From positions 62,001-126,000 of the forward strand of contig NZ_JBHSAF010000003.1 of NCBI RefSeq assembly GCF_042649925.1: DNA of 64,000 bases, in the 5' to 3' direction. A program made the position numbers and the translations under genes. The notes beneath the pieces were generated by a model. The model did not search any database, was not told the origin of the DNA, and worked only from the letters and a program-made list of their open reading frames with translations. The stretch comes from Pseudaeromonas sharmana (GTDB lineage Bacteria > Pseudomonadota > Gammaproteobacteria > Enterobacterales > Aeromonadaceae). This document shows, in pieces, positions 54,651 to 62,481 of the stretch (position 1 is its first letter; each line of letters starts with the position of its first letter).

Positions 54651-55172
54651 CTACTCGTGCCCCAACAGGATAGCGTCTGCGGCACTCCAATCCGCCGCCA
54701 TCCAACCCCGTTCGATAAATTGGTGAATCGACGAGTGTGGCCATTCGACGGGCAAGCGGTCGTGGCCATGTTTGACTGGGTTGTAATGGATGTAGTCCAC
54801 ATGTGCTTGCAAGTCGGCATCATCCTGAATCTGGTGCTCCCAATAGCGGCGCTGCCAGATCCCGCGTTCACGCTTGTGGAGACGACTCTGCCGGATGGCT
54901 TCGCTTTTCGGCAGGCTGCGGGAAAAGCCGGCTTTAATCAACGACCAGCGCATGGGGTAATCCGCATCGTCGGCGGGCAGCGTCCAAATCGCATGCAGAT
55001 GCTCAGGCAGCACCACCATGGCGACAATCTCGAATGGGTGACGATTTTTGACCTCGCGCGTCACATCACGCAGCAAATCGACATGGCGGATCAGCAAATC
55101 ATGTCCGCGCTCAGCCAGGTTAACAGTGAAAAACCAAGTTGCCCCTTGGACATTGGCTCTGCGGTAGAGCAT
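54651..55172 (-). CDS. REP-associated tyrosine transposase (RAYT)
   Basis: A 173-aa Y1-type HUH transposase of the REP-associated group. It cuts and joins single-stranded DNA at REP hairpins. LPEHLHAIWTLP holds the HxH metal-binding motif and YIHYNPVKHG the catalytic Tyr with the family's NPVKHG tail; RYWEHQIQDDADL lies between them. Start chosen at ATG 55172 with AGGA eight bases before. Inverted REPs bracket the gene within about 3 and 16 bp, the usual arrangement for a domesticated RAYT. Confidence 0.93.
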   Translation of the reverse strand: MLYRRANVQGATWFFTVNLAERGHDLLIRHVDLLRDVTREVKNRHPFEIVAMVVLPEHLHAIWTLPADDADYPMRWSLIKAGFSRSLPKSEAIRQSRLHKRERGIWQRRYWEHQIQDDADLQAHVDYIHYNPVKHGHDRLPVEWPHSSIHQFIERGWMAADWSAADAILLGHE

Positions 55173-55187
55173 GGGTGACATCCTACT

Positions 55188-55228
55188 CGCGGTAAACGTT
55201 GGGCTTCATTTCATTCAGCCCAACCTAC
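55188..55228 (-). repeat. REP hairpin on the 5' side of the RAYT gene
   Basis: Inverted copy of 54607-54647: GTTGGGCT (55198-55205) pairs with AGCCCAAC (55217-55224); CGCGGTAAAC precedes it and CTAC follows. Confidence 0.82.
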
Positions 55229-55286
55229 TCCGGGTGATGGATTTTCCAAACCTGCTACTTGCTCTTTGCTCTGCTGCTCGATGAAA

Positions 55287-55317
55287 GTTGGGCTTCGTAA
55301 ACTCGACCCAATCTACA
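55287..55317 (-). repeat. Degenerate third REP-like sequence
   Basis: GTTGGGCTTCGTAAACTCG followed by ACCCAATCTAC repeats the ends of the previous REP with a looser hairpin. It lies between the RAYT and the second helicase gene. Confidence 0.5.
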
Positions 55318-55398
55318 ACTTAATGTGCCGCCAGTTCGCGGAATAGGGACGGGTTATCGGCGATGGTGGCTAGCACCTTGGCGGCGAGGCCGGTCGGG

Positions 55399-56625
55399 TT
55401 ACCGCTTGCCCTTGCTGCCGAACGCCCGCTTCTTGGCGCGCTGTTTCTCGGCAGCCTTGCCGTGGCGGCGCGGGGCGGGGGCGCTGCGCGTCAGATCCGG
55501 TTCGAAGCCGGGGAACCACTGCTGCGGCAGGCGCCGATCGAGCAGCGACTCCAGCTCCTCCAGCAGCAGGCTGTCGTCGACGCTGAACAGGGTGATCGCC
55601 AGACCGTTGCGTCCGGCACGACCGGTGCGGCCGATGCGGTGCACATAATCTTCCGGCTGGAACGGCAGCTCGAGATTGAGCACATAGTCCAGCTCGGGAA
55701 TGTCCAGGCCACGGGCGGCGACATCGGTGGCGACCAGCGCCTGCAGGCTGCCGTCGCGGAAATCCTGCAACACCTGTTCGCGCGCGCTCTGCGACAGATC
55801 GCCATGCAGGGCGCGGGCGCCGATCTGCCGTGCCGCCAGCGCCTTGGCCAGCTGGTCGCAGCCCTGACGGGTGCGGCTGAAAATCAGCACCGGGCGGTAG
55901 CCGCTGACCTGGATCAGATGGCTGACCAGCTCGGCCTTGCGTTCGCTGTCGACCACGTAGACGCGCTGCTCGATCTCGCCGGCGGCGCTGTTGCGCGGCG
56001 CCACCTCGATGCGCAGCGGATCCCGCAGCCGGCTCTTTGCCAGCTGGTAGACGCCGTCGTTGAAGGTGGCGGAGAACAGCAGCGTCTGGCGCGCAACCGG
56101 CAGTTGCGCCAGCAGCGCGTTGATCTCGTCGGCAAAGCCCATGTCCAGCATGCGATCGGCCTCATCCAGCACCAGCACCTCAACACCCGAGAGCGACACC
56201 ACCCCCTGACGCAGGTGGTCCAGCAGCCGGCCCGGCGTGGCGATCACCAGCTCGACACCGGCTTGCAGCACCTCGGCCTGGGCGGCGATGCTGACGCCGC
56301 CATAGACCAGTGCGGCGCGCAGCCCGGTGCCGGCGCCATAGCGCTCGACACTCTGGTGCACCTGCAGCGCCAGCTCGCGGGTCGGCACCAGCACCAGGGC
56401 GCGCACCGGGGTGGTCGCGGCGGCCGCTGTGGTCAGCAGCCGTTGCAGGATCGGCAGCACGAATGCGGCGGTCTTGCCGGTGCCGGTCTGGGCGCCGGCC
56501 AGCAGATCACGACCGGCCAGAATCGGCGCGATCGCCTGCTGCTGGATCGGGGTCGGCTGCGTGTAACCGAGCTGTTGCAGGTTGCTGAGCAGGCGCGGAT
56601 CGAGGGCAAATTCGGCAAAGGACAT
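55399..56625 (-). CDS. DEAD-box RNA helicase (RhlE-like), second copy
   Basis: A 408-aa RNA helicase. TQPTPIQQQAIAPIL, AQTGTGKT, PTRELA, LVLDEADRMLDMGF, SAT, ATDVAARGLD and HRIGRTGRAG appear in order, with a short basic tail (HGKAAEKQRAKKRAFGSKGKR). The start is taken as ATG 56625 (MSFAEFALDPRLL); the frame continues 32 codons upstream without protein-like sequence. It is a distinct paralogue of the helicase at 46067-47287, not a recent duplicate. Confidence 0.92.
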   Translation of the reverse strand: MSFAEFALDPRLLSNLQQLGYTQPTPIQQQAIAPILAGRDLLAGAQTGTGKTAAFVLPILQRLLTTAAAATTPVRALVLVPTRELALQVHQSVERYGAGTGLRAALVYGGVSIAAQAEVLQAGVELVIATPGRLLDHLRQGVVSLSGVEVLVLDEADRMLDMGFADEINALLAQLPVARQTLLFSATFNDGVYQLAKSRLRDPLRIEVAPRNSAAGEIEQRVYVVDSERKAELVSHLIQVSGYRPVLIFSRTRQGCDQLAKALAARQIGARALHGDLSQSAREQVLQDFRDGSLQALVATDVAARGLDIPELDYVLNLELPFQPEDYVHRIGRTGRAGRNGLAITLFSVDDSLLLEELESLLDRRLPQQWFPGFEPDLTRSAPAPRRHGKAAEKQRAKKRAFGSKGKR

Positions 56626-56722
56626 GGTGGACACCTTGGGGCTGGAAACGGGATCAGGCCCGGCGCGGCGGGCGGTGCGCCATGGTAGCAGATTGCCGCC
56701 TGGCACGCAGGCGGCGGACACA

Positions 56723-57352
56723 CTAGTGCGGGATCAGCGTCAGCAGCCAGGGCGGCAGGTGAGCATCGGAGAACAGGAACCAAAGACCGGCCAGCAGGCT
56801 GCAGTTCAGCAGCACCGTCAACCAGAACAGGCGCAAAAAGGCGCCTTTGCGGGTCTTGTGGCGCAGCTGGCGCTGGGCGAACAGGGCACCGGGCCAACCG
56901 CCACACAGGCCGCACAACAGCAGGGTCCGCTCCGGGATGCGCTCGCCGTTTTGCAGGGCTCGCGCTTTGTCAAACAGGTACAGCAACCAGGCCAGCAGGC
57001 TCATGCCGGTGTAGAGCAGTGCCACCGGGATCGGCAGCACGCCGGTGGCGGTCAATCCGGCCAGCAGCAGGCAGAACAGCAGGGTAAACAGCGGGGCCAG
57101 ATAGCTCATGTGGCGTGCCGCGAGCAGGGTCTCCGGCGTTTCACCGCGCACGTAGCAGATTTCGCGCGCCACCGGTCGCCCCTGTTCATCTTTGCCGAGC
57201 TTGTAGATCAGCAGATCGCCGATGGCCGGATGGCGCGAGCGGTCGAGAAATTCGCGCCGGTGCACGAACGCACGGGTGCCGCCGCCATTCGGCTCGACAA
57301 AACCATATCCTTTCTCGTCATTCCATTGAAATAGCGGGCCCTGATAACGCAT
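56723..57352 (-). CDS. Cold-shock domain fused to DUF1294 membrane domain
   Basis: A 209-aa fusion. Residues 1-65 form a cold-shock/OB-like domain (GPLFQWNDEKGYGFVEPNGGGTRAFVHRREF) with the RNP1-like KGYGFV. The rest has four membrane helices and the DUF1294 signature DKARALQNGERIPERTLLLCGLCGGWPGALFAQRQLRHKTRKGAF. The combination is common in gammaproteobacteria; it may link nucleic-acid binding to the membrane, but no function is established. Confidence 0.9.
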   Translation of the reverse strand: MRYQGPLFQWNDEKGYGFVEPNGGGTRAFVHRREFLDRSRHPAIGDLLIYKLGKDEQGRPVAREICYVRGETPETLLAARHMSYLAPLFTLLFCLLLAGLTATGVLPIPVALLYTGMSLLAWLLYLFDKARALQNGERIPERTLLLCGLCGGWPGALFAQRQLRHKTRKGAFLRLFWLTVLLNCSLLAGLWFLFSDAHLPPWLLTLIPH

Positions 57353-57448
57353 GTTTGTCTCACTCGGGTCTTGTTGATGTGTCGATCTTGCCGCGTGCCG
57401 TCAGCGCTGTCGAGTCTGGGCGTGCGATCCCGTTGTCGCGGTCACAGC

Positions 57449-58060
57449 TCACTCCACCAGTTCTATGCCGAGACCGAGCAGCAGGCGCAGCGCCTCGAAG
57501 CGGCTGAAGCGTGCGCCCTGCAGCCGGTTGTTGAGCGGATCGATGTCGTAGTCGCGGGCGTCGCTGAAGTCCGCCGCCTCCAGGTTGGTCTGGCCGAACA
57601 GGCTGCCGGCCAGATCGCTGCCCCGAAAATCGGCGCGGCGCAGACTCGCCTCACGGAAGTCGACGTCTCGTAGCTGACAGTCTCGCAGGACCAGCTGATC
57701 CAGCGGCAGGGCGAAGAAACTGCCATCATCCAGCAGGCAGCGCGCGAAGCTTAGCCGAGGCTGCGGCGCCAGCAGCGGCGTGCTGGCGCGGGTCCAGTCA
57801 ACGCCCAGCAGCTTGCACTCCTGAAATGTCACGCCGGCCAGTTCGGTGAACGGCAGCTGCCACAGGCTCAGATTGCAGCGCTCGAAAAGACACTCCCGCA
57901 CCTGACCGTGCCGCCAGACGGCGCCGGTCAGATCGCAGTCGAGGAAGTGACATGCCTCGAAGCGCGCCGCCGACAGGGTATGACCTGGCAGCTTGAGGTG
58001 GCGAAAGTCGGTATCGTAGTACTCGGTATTGGATATCCATGTGGCAGCGGGTTTCGCCAT
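57449..58060 (-). CDS. Pentapeptide-repeat protein, Qnr-like
   Basis: A 203-aa protein made of pentapeptide repeats (A[D/N]LXX style): FEACHFLDCDLTGAVW, ECLFERCNLSLWQL, RDVDFREASLRRADFRGSDLAGSLFGQTNLEAADF. The C-terminal FEALRLLLGLGIELVE resembles the dimerisation end of Qnr proteins, which mimic DNA and protect gyrase from quinolones. Identity to any known Qnr looks low. AGGAGAG precedes the ATG at 58060. Role as gyrase-protecting protein is inferred; Qnr-like genes are often chromosomal in aquatic gammaproteobacteria. Confidence 0.82.
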   Translation of the reverse strand: MAKPAATWISNTEYYDTDFRHLKLPGHTLSAARFEACHFLDCDLTGAVWRHGQVRECLFERCNLSLWQLPFTELAGVTFQECKLLGVDWTRASTPLLAPQPRLSFARCLLDDGSFFALPLDQLVLRDCQLRDVDFREASLRRADFRGSDLAGSLFGQTNLEAADFSDARDYDIDPLNNRLQGARFSRFEALRLLLGLGIELVE

Positions 58061-58082
58061 GGGGCTCTCCTGTGGCTGCGGC

Positions 58083-59003
58083 TCAGTGCTGCCGGGGCAG
58101 GGGTTTGAGCGGGTCGAGCCAGAGTTCGTGACGTTGTAACGGCGTGTCGGCCGGCAGGAACGGGTTGTCGAGATAGAAGATGCGCCGGCCCGGTAGTTTG
58201 GCTTGTTCCAGTACCGGAAGGTAGTAGTCGAAGAAAAAACGGTCGAAGCTGCCATCGGCCTGCATCTGTTCCAGGCCGGCTTGCAGGCGTCTGGCCAGTG
58301 CCGGGTTATTGCGGCTGACATAGAAGAACACCGGATAGCGGTAGACCAGCAGCAGCGTTTGCTCAATGGCCAGTTCGGGGTGGTGTTCTCGCTGGGCCGC
58401 GTACTCCAGCGGCGCCTCGTTGACGCCGCGCGGGAAGTAGTCAAAGCGGCCGCTGGCCAGCATATGGAACAGGTTCTGGTAGCTTTCGCCGGTCGTCACG
58501 CTGAATCCGTTGTGCTGGTAAATTTTGATGTCTCCCCAGTTGGCACCCTGACCAAGCCGCAACTGCTTGAGCTCATCCAGAGTTCGGATGGCGCTGAAGC
58601 GTGGTTGGTCTGCCTGGCGGATCAGGAAGATGCGGTAGCCCAACAGCCCTTTAAGCAGCGGAAACGGGATGCGGATCATCTGACTGTCGAGATCCGGGTG
58701 TCCGGCATCGCTCCACATCAGGTTGATGCGCTTGCCGCGGATTGCCTCGTTGTTCAGTCGGCGCGACGTCATCTTCCCGGTATAGGGCTGCAACTGATAC
58801 GGGCCGAAGCGGGCGGCAGTGCGCGCCATCAGTTCGGCAATCAGCCGGTATTCATAGGTGTAGCGCACGGCGTCTTCCGGCTGCTGGAGGTAGCGCACCA
58901 GCAGGGGCGCCGGCTCATTGGCGTGCAGTGTATGGGCACTGGCCAGGTGCGGGTTGAACCACAACAGCAAGCACAGCCAGAACAGGCGTGAGCGCAGCGA
59001 CAT
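58083..59003 (-). CDS. Orphan periplasmic solute-binding-like protein, paralogue 1
   Basis: A 306-aa secreted protein. The signal peptide (LFWLCLLLWFNPHLASA) leads into a bacterial extracellular solute-binding protein family 3-like fold: LGYRIFLIRQADQ, QLRLGQGANWGDIKIYQHNGFSV, ASGRFDYFPRGVNEAPLE, YPVFFYVSRNNPALARRLQAGL. No permease or ATPase gene is next to it, so it may be a sensor or orphan receptor. FPRG[VL]NEA is shared with the protein at 61062-61919. It lies 22 bp upstream of the pentapeptide gene. Confidence 0.8.
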   Translation of the reverse strand: MSLRSRLFWLCLLLWFNPHLASAHTLHANEPAPLLVRYLQQPEDAVRYTYEYRLIAELMARTAARFGPYQLQPYTGKMTSRRLNNEAIRGKRINLMWSDAGHPDLDSQMIRIPFPLLKGLLGYRIFLIRQADQPRFSAIRTLDELKQLRLGQGANWGDIKIYQHNGFSVTTGESYQNLFHMLASGRFDYFPRGVNEAPLEYAAQREHHPELAIEQTLLLVYRYPVFFYVSRNNPALARRLQAGLEQMQADGSFDRFFFDYYLPVLEQAKLPGRRIFYLDNPFLPADTPLQRHELWLDPLKPLPRQH

Positions 59004-59135
59004 GACTTGGTTCCGTTGGCGAACTGACATGAGTCTAGTCGCTGCCGGCGCCGATGACCGCGATAGTGTCTCGCTTTTGCCCCATGGCTGCGGGTCAGTG
59101 CGACGGCGAGTGCATGCGCCCACCCACAGTCCGGG

Positions 59136-60026
59136 TTAGTCCGTGCGGGTCGACGCAGTCAGCGCCGTGGCCGGATCGGCAAACAGGAAGCGCAGGCCAA
59201 GGCGTAGCGCGCTCTTGGCATCGTCACCTGCGCCGCTGGCCATCAGCTGGGTGTGCAAGGTCAGGCCGGGGTAGTGACGGCTGGCAAGCTTGCTGGCGAT
59301 CTGCTGCAGCAAGGTGCCCTGCGGCCCGCGCTGCTGGGCGAGGAATACGCGCGCCGGCAGGTCGTCACTCTGGCCGGCGTATTGGCCTTCGAGCGTCATG
59401 GCGAGGGCCTCATTGACCAGTGCCGGATCGGTGATCAGGTAGCGGTTGAACAGGCCGGTGGACTGAAACAGCGCATAGTAACCAAACAGGCCACCGAGCT
59501 CGGTGCCCACCAGTGTCCGTTCATCCGGCGCGGCACGATACTGGGTCTCGATGAATGGAACTATCTCGGCGCGCAGCGTGTTCAGGAACTGGGCCGCCCG
59601 GCCGCTGTCAGCCTGACCTGCCGTCGGATAGGGTGACAGGTCGCGCTGACGCTCGGTGGTAAAATCCGGCTGTTCGCCCTCGGCCAACCAGGCCAGGGTG
59701 TCGTCATCGGCTACCCAACTGATGCCGACGACGATCAGCTCCGGAGCCTGCTGCTGGTAGTAGAGGTTCAGCGCATGGCCGACGACATCCGGAAACCAGC
59801 GTTGACCATCCAGTACATACAGCACCGGGTATTGTTTGCCGATGTCGCGGGCATAGCCCGGCGGCAGGCTGACTGACAGCTGATAGTGCAGACCGCTCTG
59901 GCTGGCGCGTAACGTGTGCGTCTCCGGGGTGATCTTGATGCGCAACGGTGCTTCGGCCGCGATCGACGGCATGGCTGCGGCCAACAGGCTGCACCACAGG
60001 CACAGCAGGGGGAAAAACAGTCTCAT
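59136..60026 (-). CDS. Esterase-fold protein lacking the usual nucleophile serine
   Basis: A 296-aa secreted alpha/beta-hydrolase of the esterase D/IroE-like family (QLSVSLPPGYARDIGKQYPVLYVLDGQRWFP, then a C-terminal ALRLGLRFLF). Signal peptide LCLWCSLLAAAMPSIAA. The family GxSxG elbow reads G174-T-E176-L-G (GTELGGLFGYYALF), so Ser is replaced by Glu, and the usual catalytic His before the last helix is absent (GAGDDAKSAL). It is likely inactive as an esterase or has a changed role. The rest of the gene is intact. Confidence 0.85.
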   Translation of the reverse strand: MRLFFPLLCLWCSLLAAAMPSIAAEAPLRIKITPETHTLRASQSGLHYQLSVSLPPGYARDIGKQYPVLYVLDGQRWFPDVVGHALNLYYQQQAPELIVVGISWVADDDTLAWLAEGEQPDFTTERQRDLSPYPTAGQADSGRAAQFLNTLRAEIVPFIETQYRAAPDERTLVGTELGGLFGYYALFQSTGLFNRYLITDPALVNEALAMTLEGQYAGQSDDLPARVFLAQQRGPQGTLLQQIASKLASRHYPGLTLHTQLMASGAGDDAKSALRLGLRFLFADPATALTASTRTD

Positions 60027-60373
60027 GGTTCTTTTCCTTGTGCCCGCGCCAGCGCTGGGGGTGACGCGACAGTGGACGGCGGTTGCCGGTTGAGCGCATC
60101 AGCACGTCAGCAGAGCGCCGCCGGGATGTCGGTTCGCGCCTTGTGGTGTGCGGTGCATGCTGGTGGCGGATGGTAACGTAATGACTCGAATCTGAAAAGG
60201 GTTTCATGGCGGCCATGCCAGCATTAGCCTGAGGATGATGGCTGGCGGCAGCACAGGATATTAAATTGAATTTAGATCGATTCAGCTTCGCTTTCTTGCC
60301 GTGAACATGCGTGCAAAAGCTCTTGTTGATACAAGTGAGACTGCTCGCTAGTATGCGCGCAAAATCAGCAGGC
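60027..60373. other. 347-bp spacer without a recognised gene
   Basis: It lies between two minus-strand genes. The right part (60200-60310) is AT-richer and may hold the promoter for the esterase-like gene; no clear hairpin terminator for the 60374-60877 gene is visible. Confidence 0.5.
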
Positions 60374-60877
60374 TTATTCCAGCCAGACTTGGTGAAAGTC
60401 GAGGTGATGCAGCCACTCGCGCAGGATCAGCAGCGCGCCGGCGGCGTCGTTATTCGGCAGTGGCCAGCCGTTGGCCAGGGGATCGCCCTCACTGCGCGCC
60501 GCCAGTTGCTGGAAATGGCGTTCGACCTGGTCCCGGCTCAAATTGCGTTCCCCTACGCTGGGGCGCAGCAAGGCGAGCGGAGGACAGATGACATGCAGAC
60601 TGCCGGGTTGCAGCCAGCGCGTCAGCGGCATGATCTGATCCTCGGTGACGGCAATGGCACGCTCCAGCTCATAAGGGCTGGGCGGAGAGTGGCGCAGGGG
60701 GCCATGCCCGAGCTGGCGAAAGCCGAGTGCTAGCTGGTGCTGACGTTTGGCGTCGAGACCGGCATGCAGGCAGCTGAGCTGCTCGGCATCGATCTGCAGC
60801 AGAGTCAGGGGTCGGGTGCCGGTTTCGCTTTGCAGCGCATGCCAGCGGGCCGCGAGCGTGACAGGAAGGGGGAGCAT
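60374..60877 (-). CDS. Unrecognised 167-aa protein
   Basis: A soluble-looking protein with no signal peptide or membrane segment and no motif I recognise. It is rich in Leu, Gln and His, with segments such as LLQIDAEQLSCLHAGLDAKRQHQLALGFRQLG and LREWLHHLDFHQVWLE. GAGGTAAGT precedes the ATG, and the composition looks coding. It sits alone between the esterase-like gene and a divergent solute-binding-like gene. Function unknown. Confidence 0.6.
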   Translation of the reverse strand: MLPLPVTLAARWHALQSETGTRPLTLLQIDAEQLSCLHAGLDAKRQHQLALGFRQLGHGPLRHSPPSPYELERAIAVTEDQIMPLTRWLQPGSLHVICPPLALLRPSVGERNLSRDQVERHFQQLAARSEGDPLANGWPLPNNDAAGALLILREWLHHLDFHQVWLE

Positions 60878-61061
60878 ACTTACCTCGGCAAGGAGCGGAG
60901 ACCTGTAGATTGCGCCTCGAAAATTGATTTATGTCAAGGTGTTGCTCAGCGCCATCCGTGGTGATGACCAGCATGCGGGTAAATGAATGTCATGGCTGCA
61001 CCGCGCTGAGCAATCAGATCGCTATGCTTAACAAGCCGCATGATGAGTGGACGTGGATAAG

Positions 61062-61919
61062 ATGAACAAGAGAGGCACCCGGTTATGGCTGGGGTTGTGG
61101 TTGTGGTGTCTGCCGTGGTTGGCGATGGCGTGTGAGGTGCGATATTTCCAGACCGAGGCGCGTTACGCCTATCGCACGGCCGTACTGAAACTGCTGCTCG
61201 ACAAGACGGCGGAGGCAGGCGCCTGTCCGTTGCGCGCCGAGTTCACAGGCGTCACCCAGGATCGCGGCCTGGCGCTGTTACAGGAAGGGCGCCTGGATGT
61301 GGTCTCGATGCCGACGACGATGGCGCGCGAACGCGCCATGCGTCCGGTGCGTTACGACATTCTCGCCGGACTGCTCGGTTATCGGGTGTTACTGATCAAT
61401 CAGCAGCAGCAGGCGGCGTTCGCCGGGGTCAGGACGCTGCAGCAACTGCGGGCTTTTACCTTCGGCTTCGGTAGCCAATGGGCAGATCTGCCGTTGTTGC
61501 AGTACAACGGTTTCGACGTGGTCTCGACGCCCCATGCCGAGGCGCTGTTTGGAATGCTGGCGCGCGGCCGCTTTGAAGCCTTTCCTCGCGGGCTGAATGA
61601 AGCCTGGCTGGAGTTGGGCGAACAACAGGCCCGCTATCCGACACTGATGGTCGAACCGACACTGGCGCTCTACTATCCGTGGCCGGTTTACTTTTTTGTT
61701 GCCCGCGAGAACAGCGCGCTGGCGGAGCGGCTGCAACTCGGGATGCAGCGGGCGCTGGCGGATGGCTCGCTGCAGGCGCTGTTCCTGCGTTATCACGGCG
61801 ATTTGATTCGGCAGGCCAGACTGGGTGAACGTCGGTTGTTTCGGCTGGCCAATCCCGGCTTGCCGCCGGGGACACCGGAGTCCGACACCCAGTGGTGGTT
61901 ACCCGTGACCGATCTTTAG
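61062..61919 (+). CDS. Orphan periplasmic solute-binding-like protein, paralogue 2
   Basis: A 285-aa secreted protein with signal peptide (LWLGLWLWCLPWLAMA, cleaved before CEVRYFQ). The core repeats the pattern of the protein at 58083-59003: GLLGYRVLLINQQQQ, AFTFGFGSQWADLPLLQYNGFDV, ARGRFEAFPRGLNEAWLE, WPVYFFVARENSALAERLQLGM. No transport partners are adjacent. The two proteins are diverged paralogues within 3 kb. The ATG at 61062 is preferred to the upstream GTG at 61047. Confidence 0.8.
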   Translation: MNKRGTRLWLGLWLWCLPWLAMACEVRYFQTEARYAYRTAVLKLLLDKTAEAGACPLRAEFTGVTQDRGLALLQEGRLDVVSMPTTMARERAMRPVRYDILAGLLGYRVLLINQQQQAAFAGVRTLQQLRAFTFGFGSQWADLPLLQYNGFDVVSTPHAEALFGMLARGRFEAFPRGLNEAWLELGEQQARYPTLMVEPTLALYYPWPVYFFVARENSALAERLQLGMQRALADGSLQALFLRYHGDLIRQARLGERRLFRLANPGLPPGTPESDTQWWLPVTDL

Positions 61920-61927
61920 GCTGGACT

Positions 61928-61944
61928 TTGAGATCTATTCTCAA
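61928..61944. promoter_or_regulatory. Inverted repeat upstream of the Zur-type site
   Basis: TTGAGA (61928-61933) and TCTCAA (61939-61944) flank TCTAT. It could be a weak terminator of the preceding gene or a Fur-family site; it differs from TGAGAATNATTCTCA at two positions. Confidence 0.35.
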
Positions 61945-61962
61945 TAAGATGCGCGCCATGAG

Positions 61963-61977
61963 TGTTATAACATAACA
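61963..61977. promoter_or_regulatory. Zur box
   Basis: TGTTATAACATAACA, with GATGTTAT-type outer bases, matches the gammaproteobacterial Zur palindrome (TGTTATANTATAACA) closely. It lies 15 bp before the start of the type-B L31 gene, where a bound repressor would block transcription in zinc-rich cells. Confidence 0.75.
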
Positions 61978-61991
61978 TCTGGAGCCTGAGC

Positions 61992-62258
61992 ATGAAGCCA
62001 CACATCCATCCGCAATACCGCACTGTCGTGTTTCACGACACCGCTGCCGATGCCTATTTTGTCGTCGGTTCGACAATAGCGAGCACGCGCACCATCGTAT
62101 GGGAGGACGGCAACACCTACCCGTATGTGACACTGGATGTCTCCAGCGCCTCGCACCCGCACTATACCGGCAAGCAGAAAGCCGTCTCCTCTGAGGGGCG
62201 CGTGGCCCGTTTCAATCACCGCTTCGGCCAGCTGGGTCTGGGCAAGGAGGGCGTATGA
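61992..62258 (+). CDS. rpmE2: Ribosomal protein bL31 type B (zinc-independent)
   Basis: An 88-aa type-B L31. MKPHIHPQYRTVVFHDTAADAYFVVGST is the standard start, and HYTGKQKAVSSEGRVARFNHRFG the standard end. The CxxC zinc site of type-A L31 is absent. Made when zinc is scarce, it replaces the zinc-binding L31 and frees zinc. A Zur box precedes it, and the type-B L36 gene overlaps its stop codon. Confidence 0.95.
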   Translation: MKPHIHPQYRTVVFHDTAADAYFVVGSTIASTRTIVWEDGNTYPYVTLDVSSASHPHYTGKQKAVSSEGRVARFNHRFGQLGLGKEGV

Positions 62259-62380
62259 AGGTACTGGCCTCGTTGAAAACCGCCAAGTTGCGGCATCCTG
62301 ACTGTCAGGTCGTCAAACGCCGTGGCCGCCTGTATGTGATTTGCAAATCGAATCCACGGTTCAAGGCTCGACAGGGCTGA
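62255..62380 (+). CDS. rpmJ2: Ribosomal protein bL36 type B (zinc-independent)
   Basis: A 41-aa protein: MKVLASLKTAKLRHPDCQ, then VVKRRGRLYVICKSNPRFKARQG. Type-A L36 proteins have a C-C-C-H zinc site; here only single Cys residues remain, and the longer N-terminus (VLASLKTAK) fits YkgO. ATGA overlaps the L31 stop codon, and GGAGGG lies just upstream. It is coregulated with L31 by the Zur box. Confidence 0.93.
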   Translation: MKVLASLKTAKLRHPDCQVVKRRGRLYVICKSNPRFKARQG

Positions 62381-62481
62381 AACAGATTATCCCTGCGCTT
62401 GCTCGGTGTTTGTCATCGCGGCGACCGCCTATACTCAAGGCCGTCGTGCATGCTGCACCGAGCCCTACCCAAGGAGTGATC

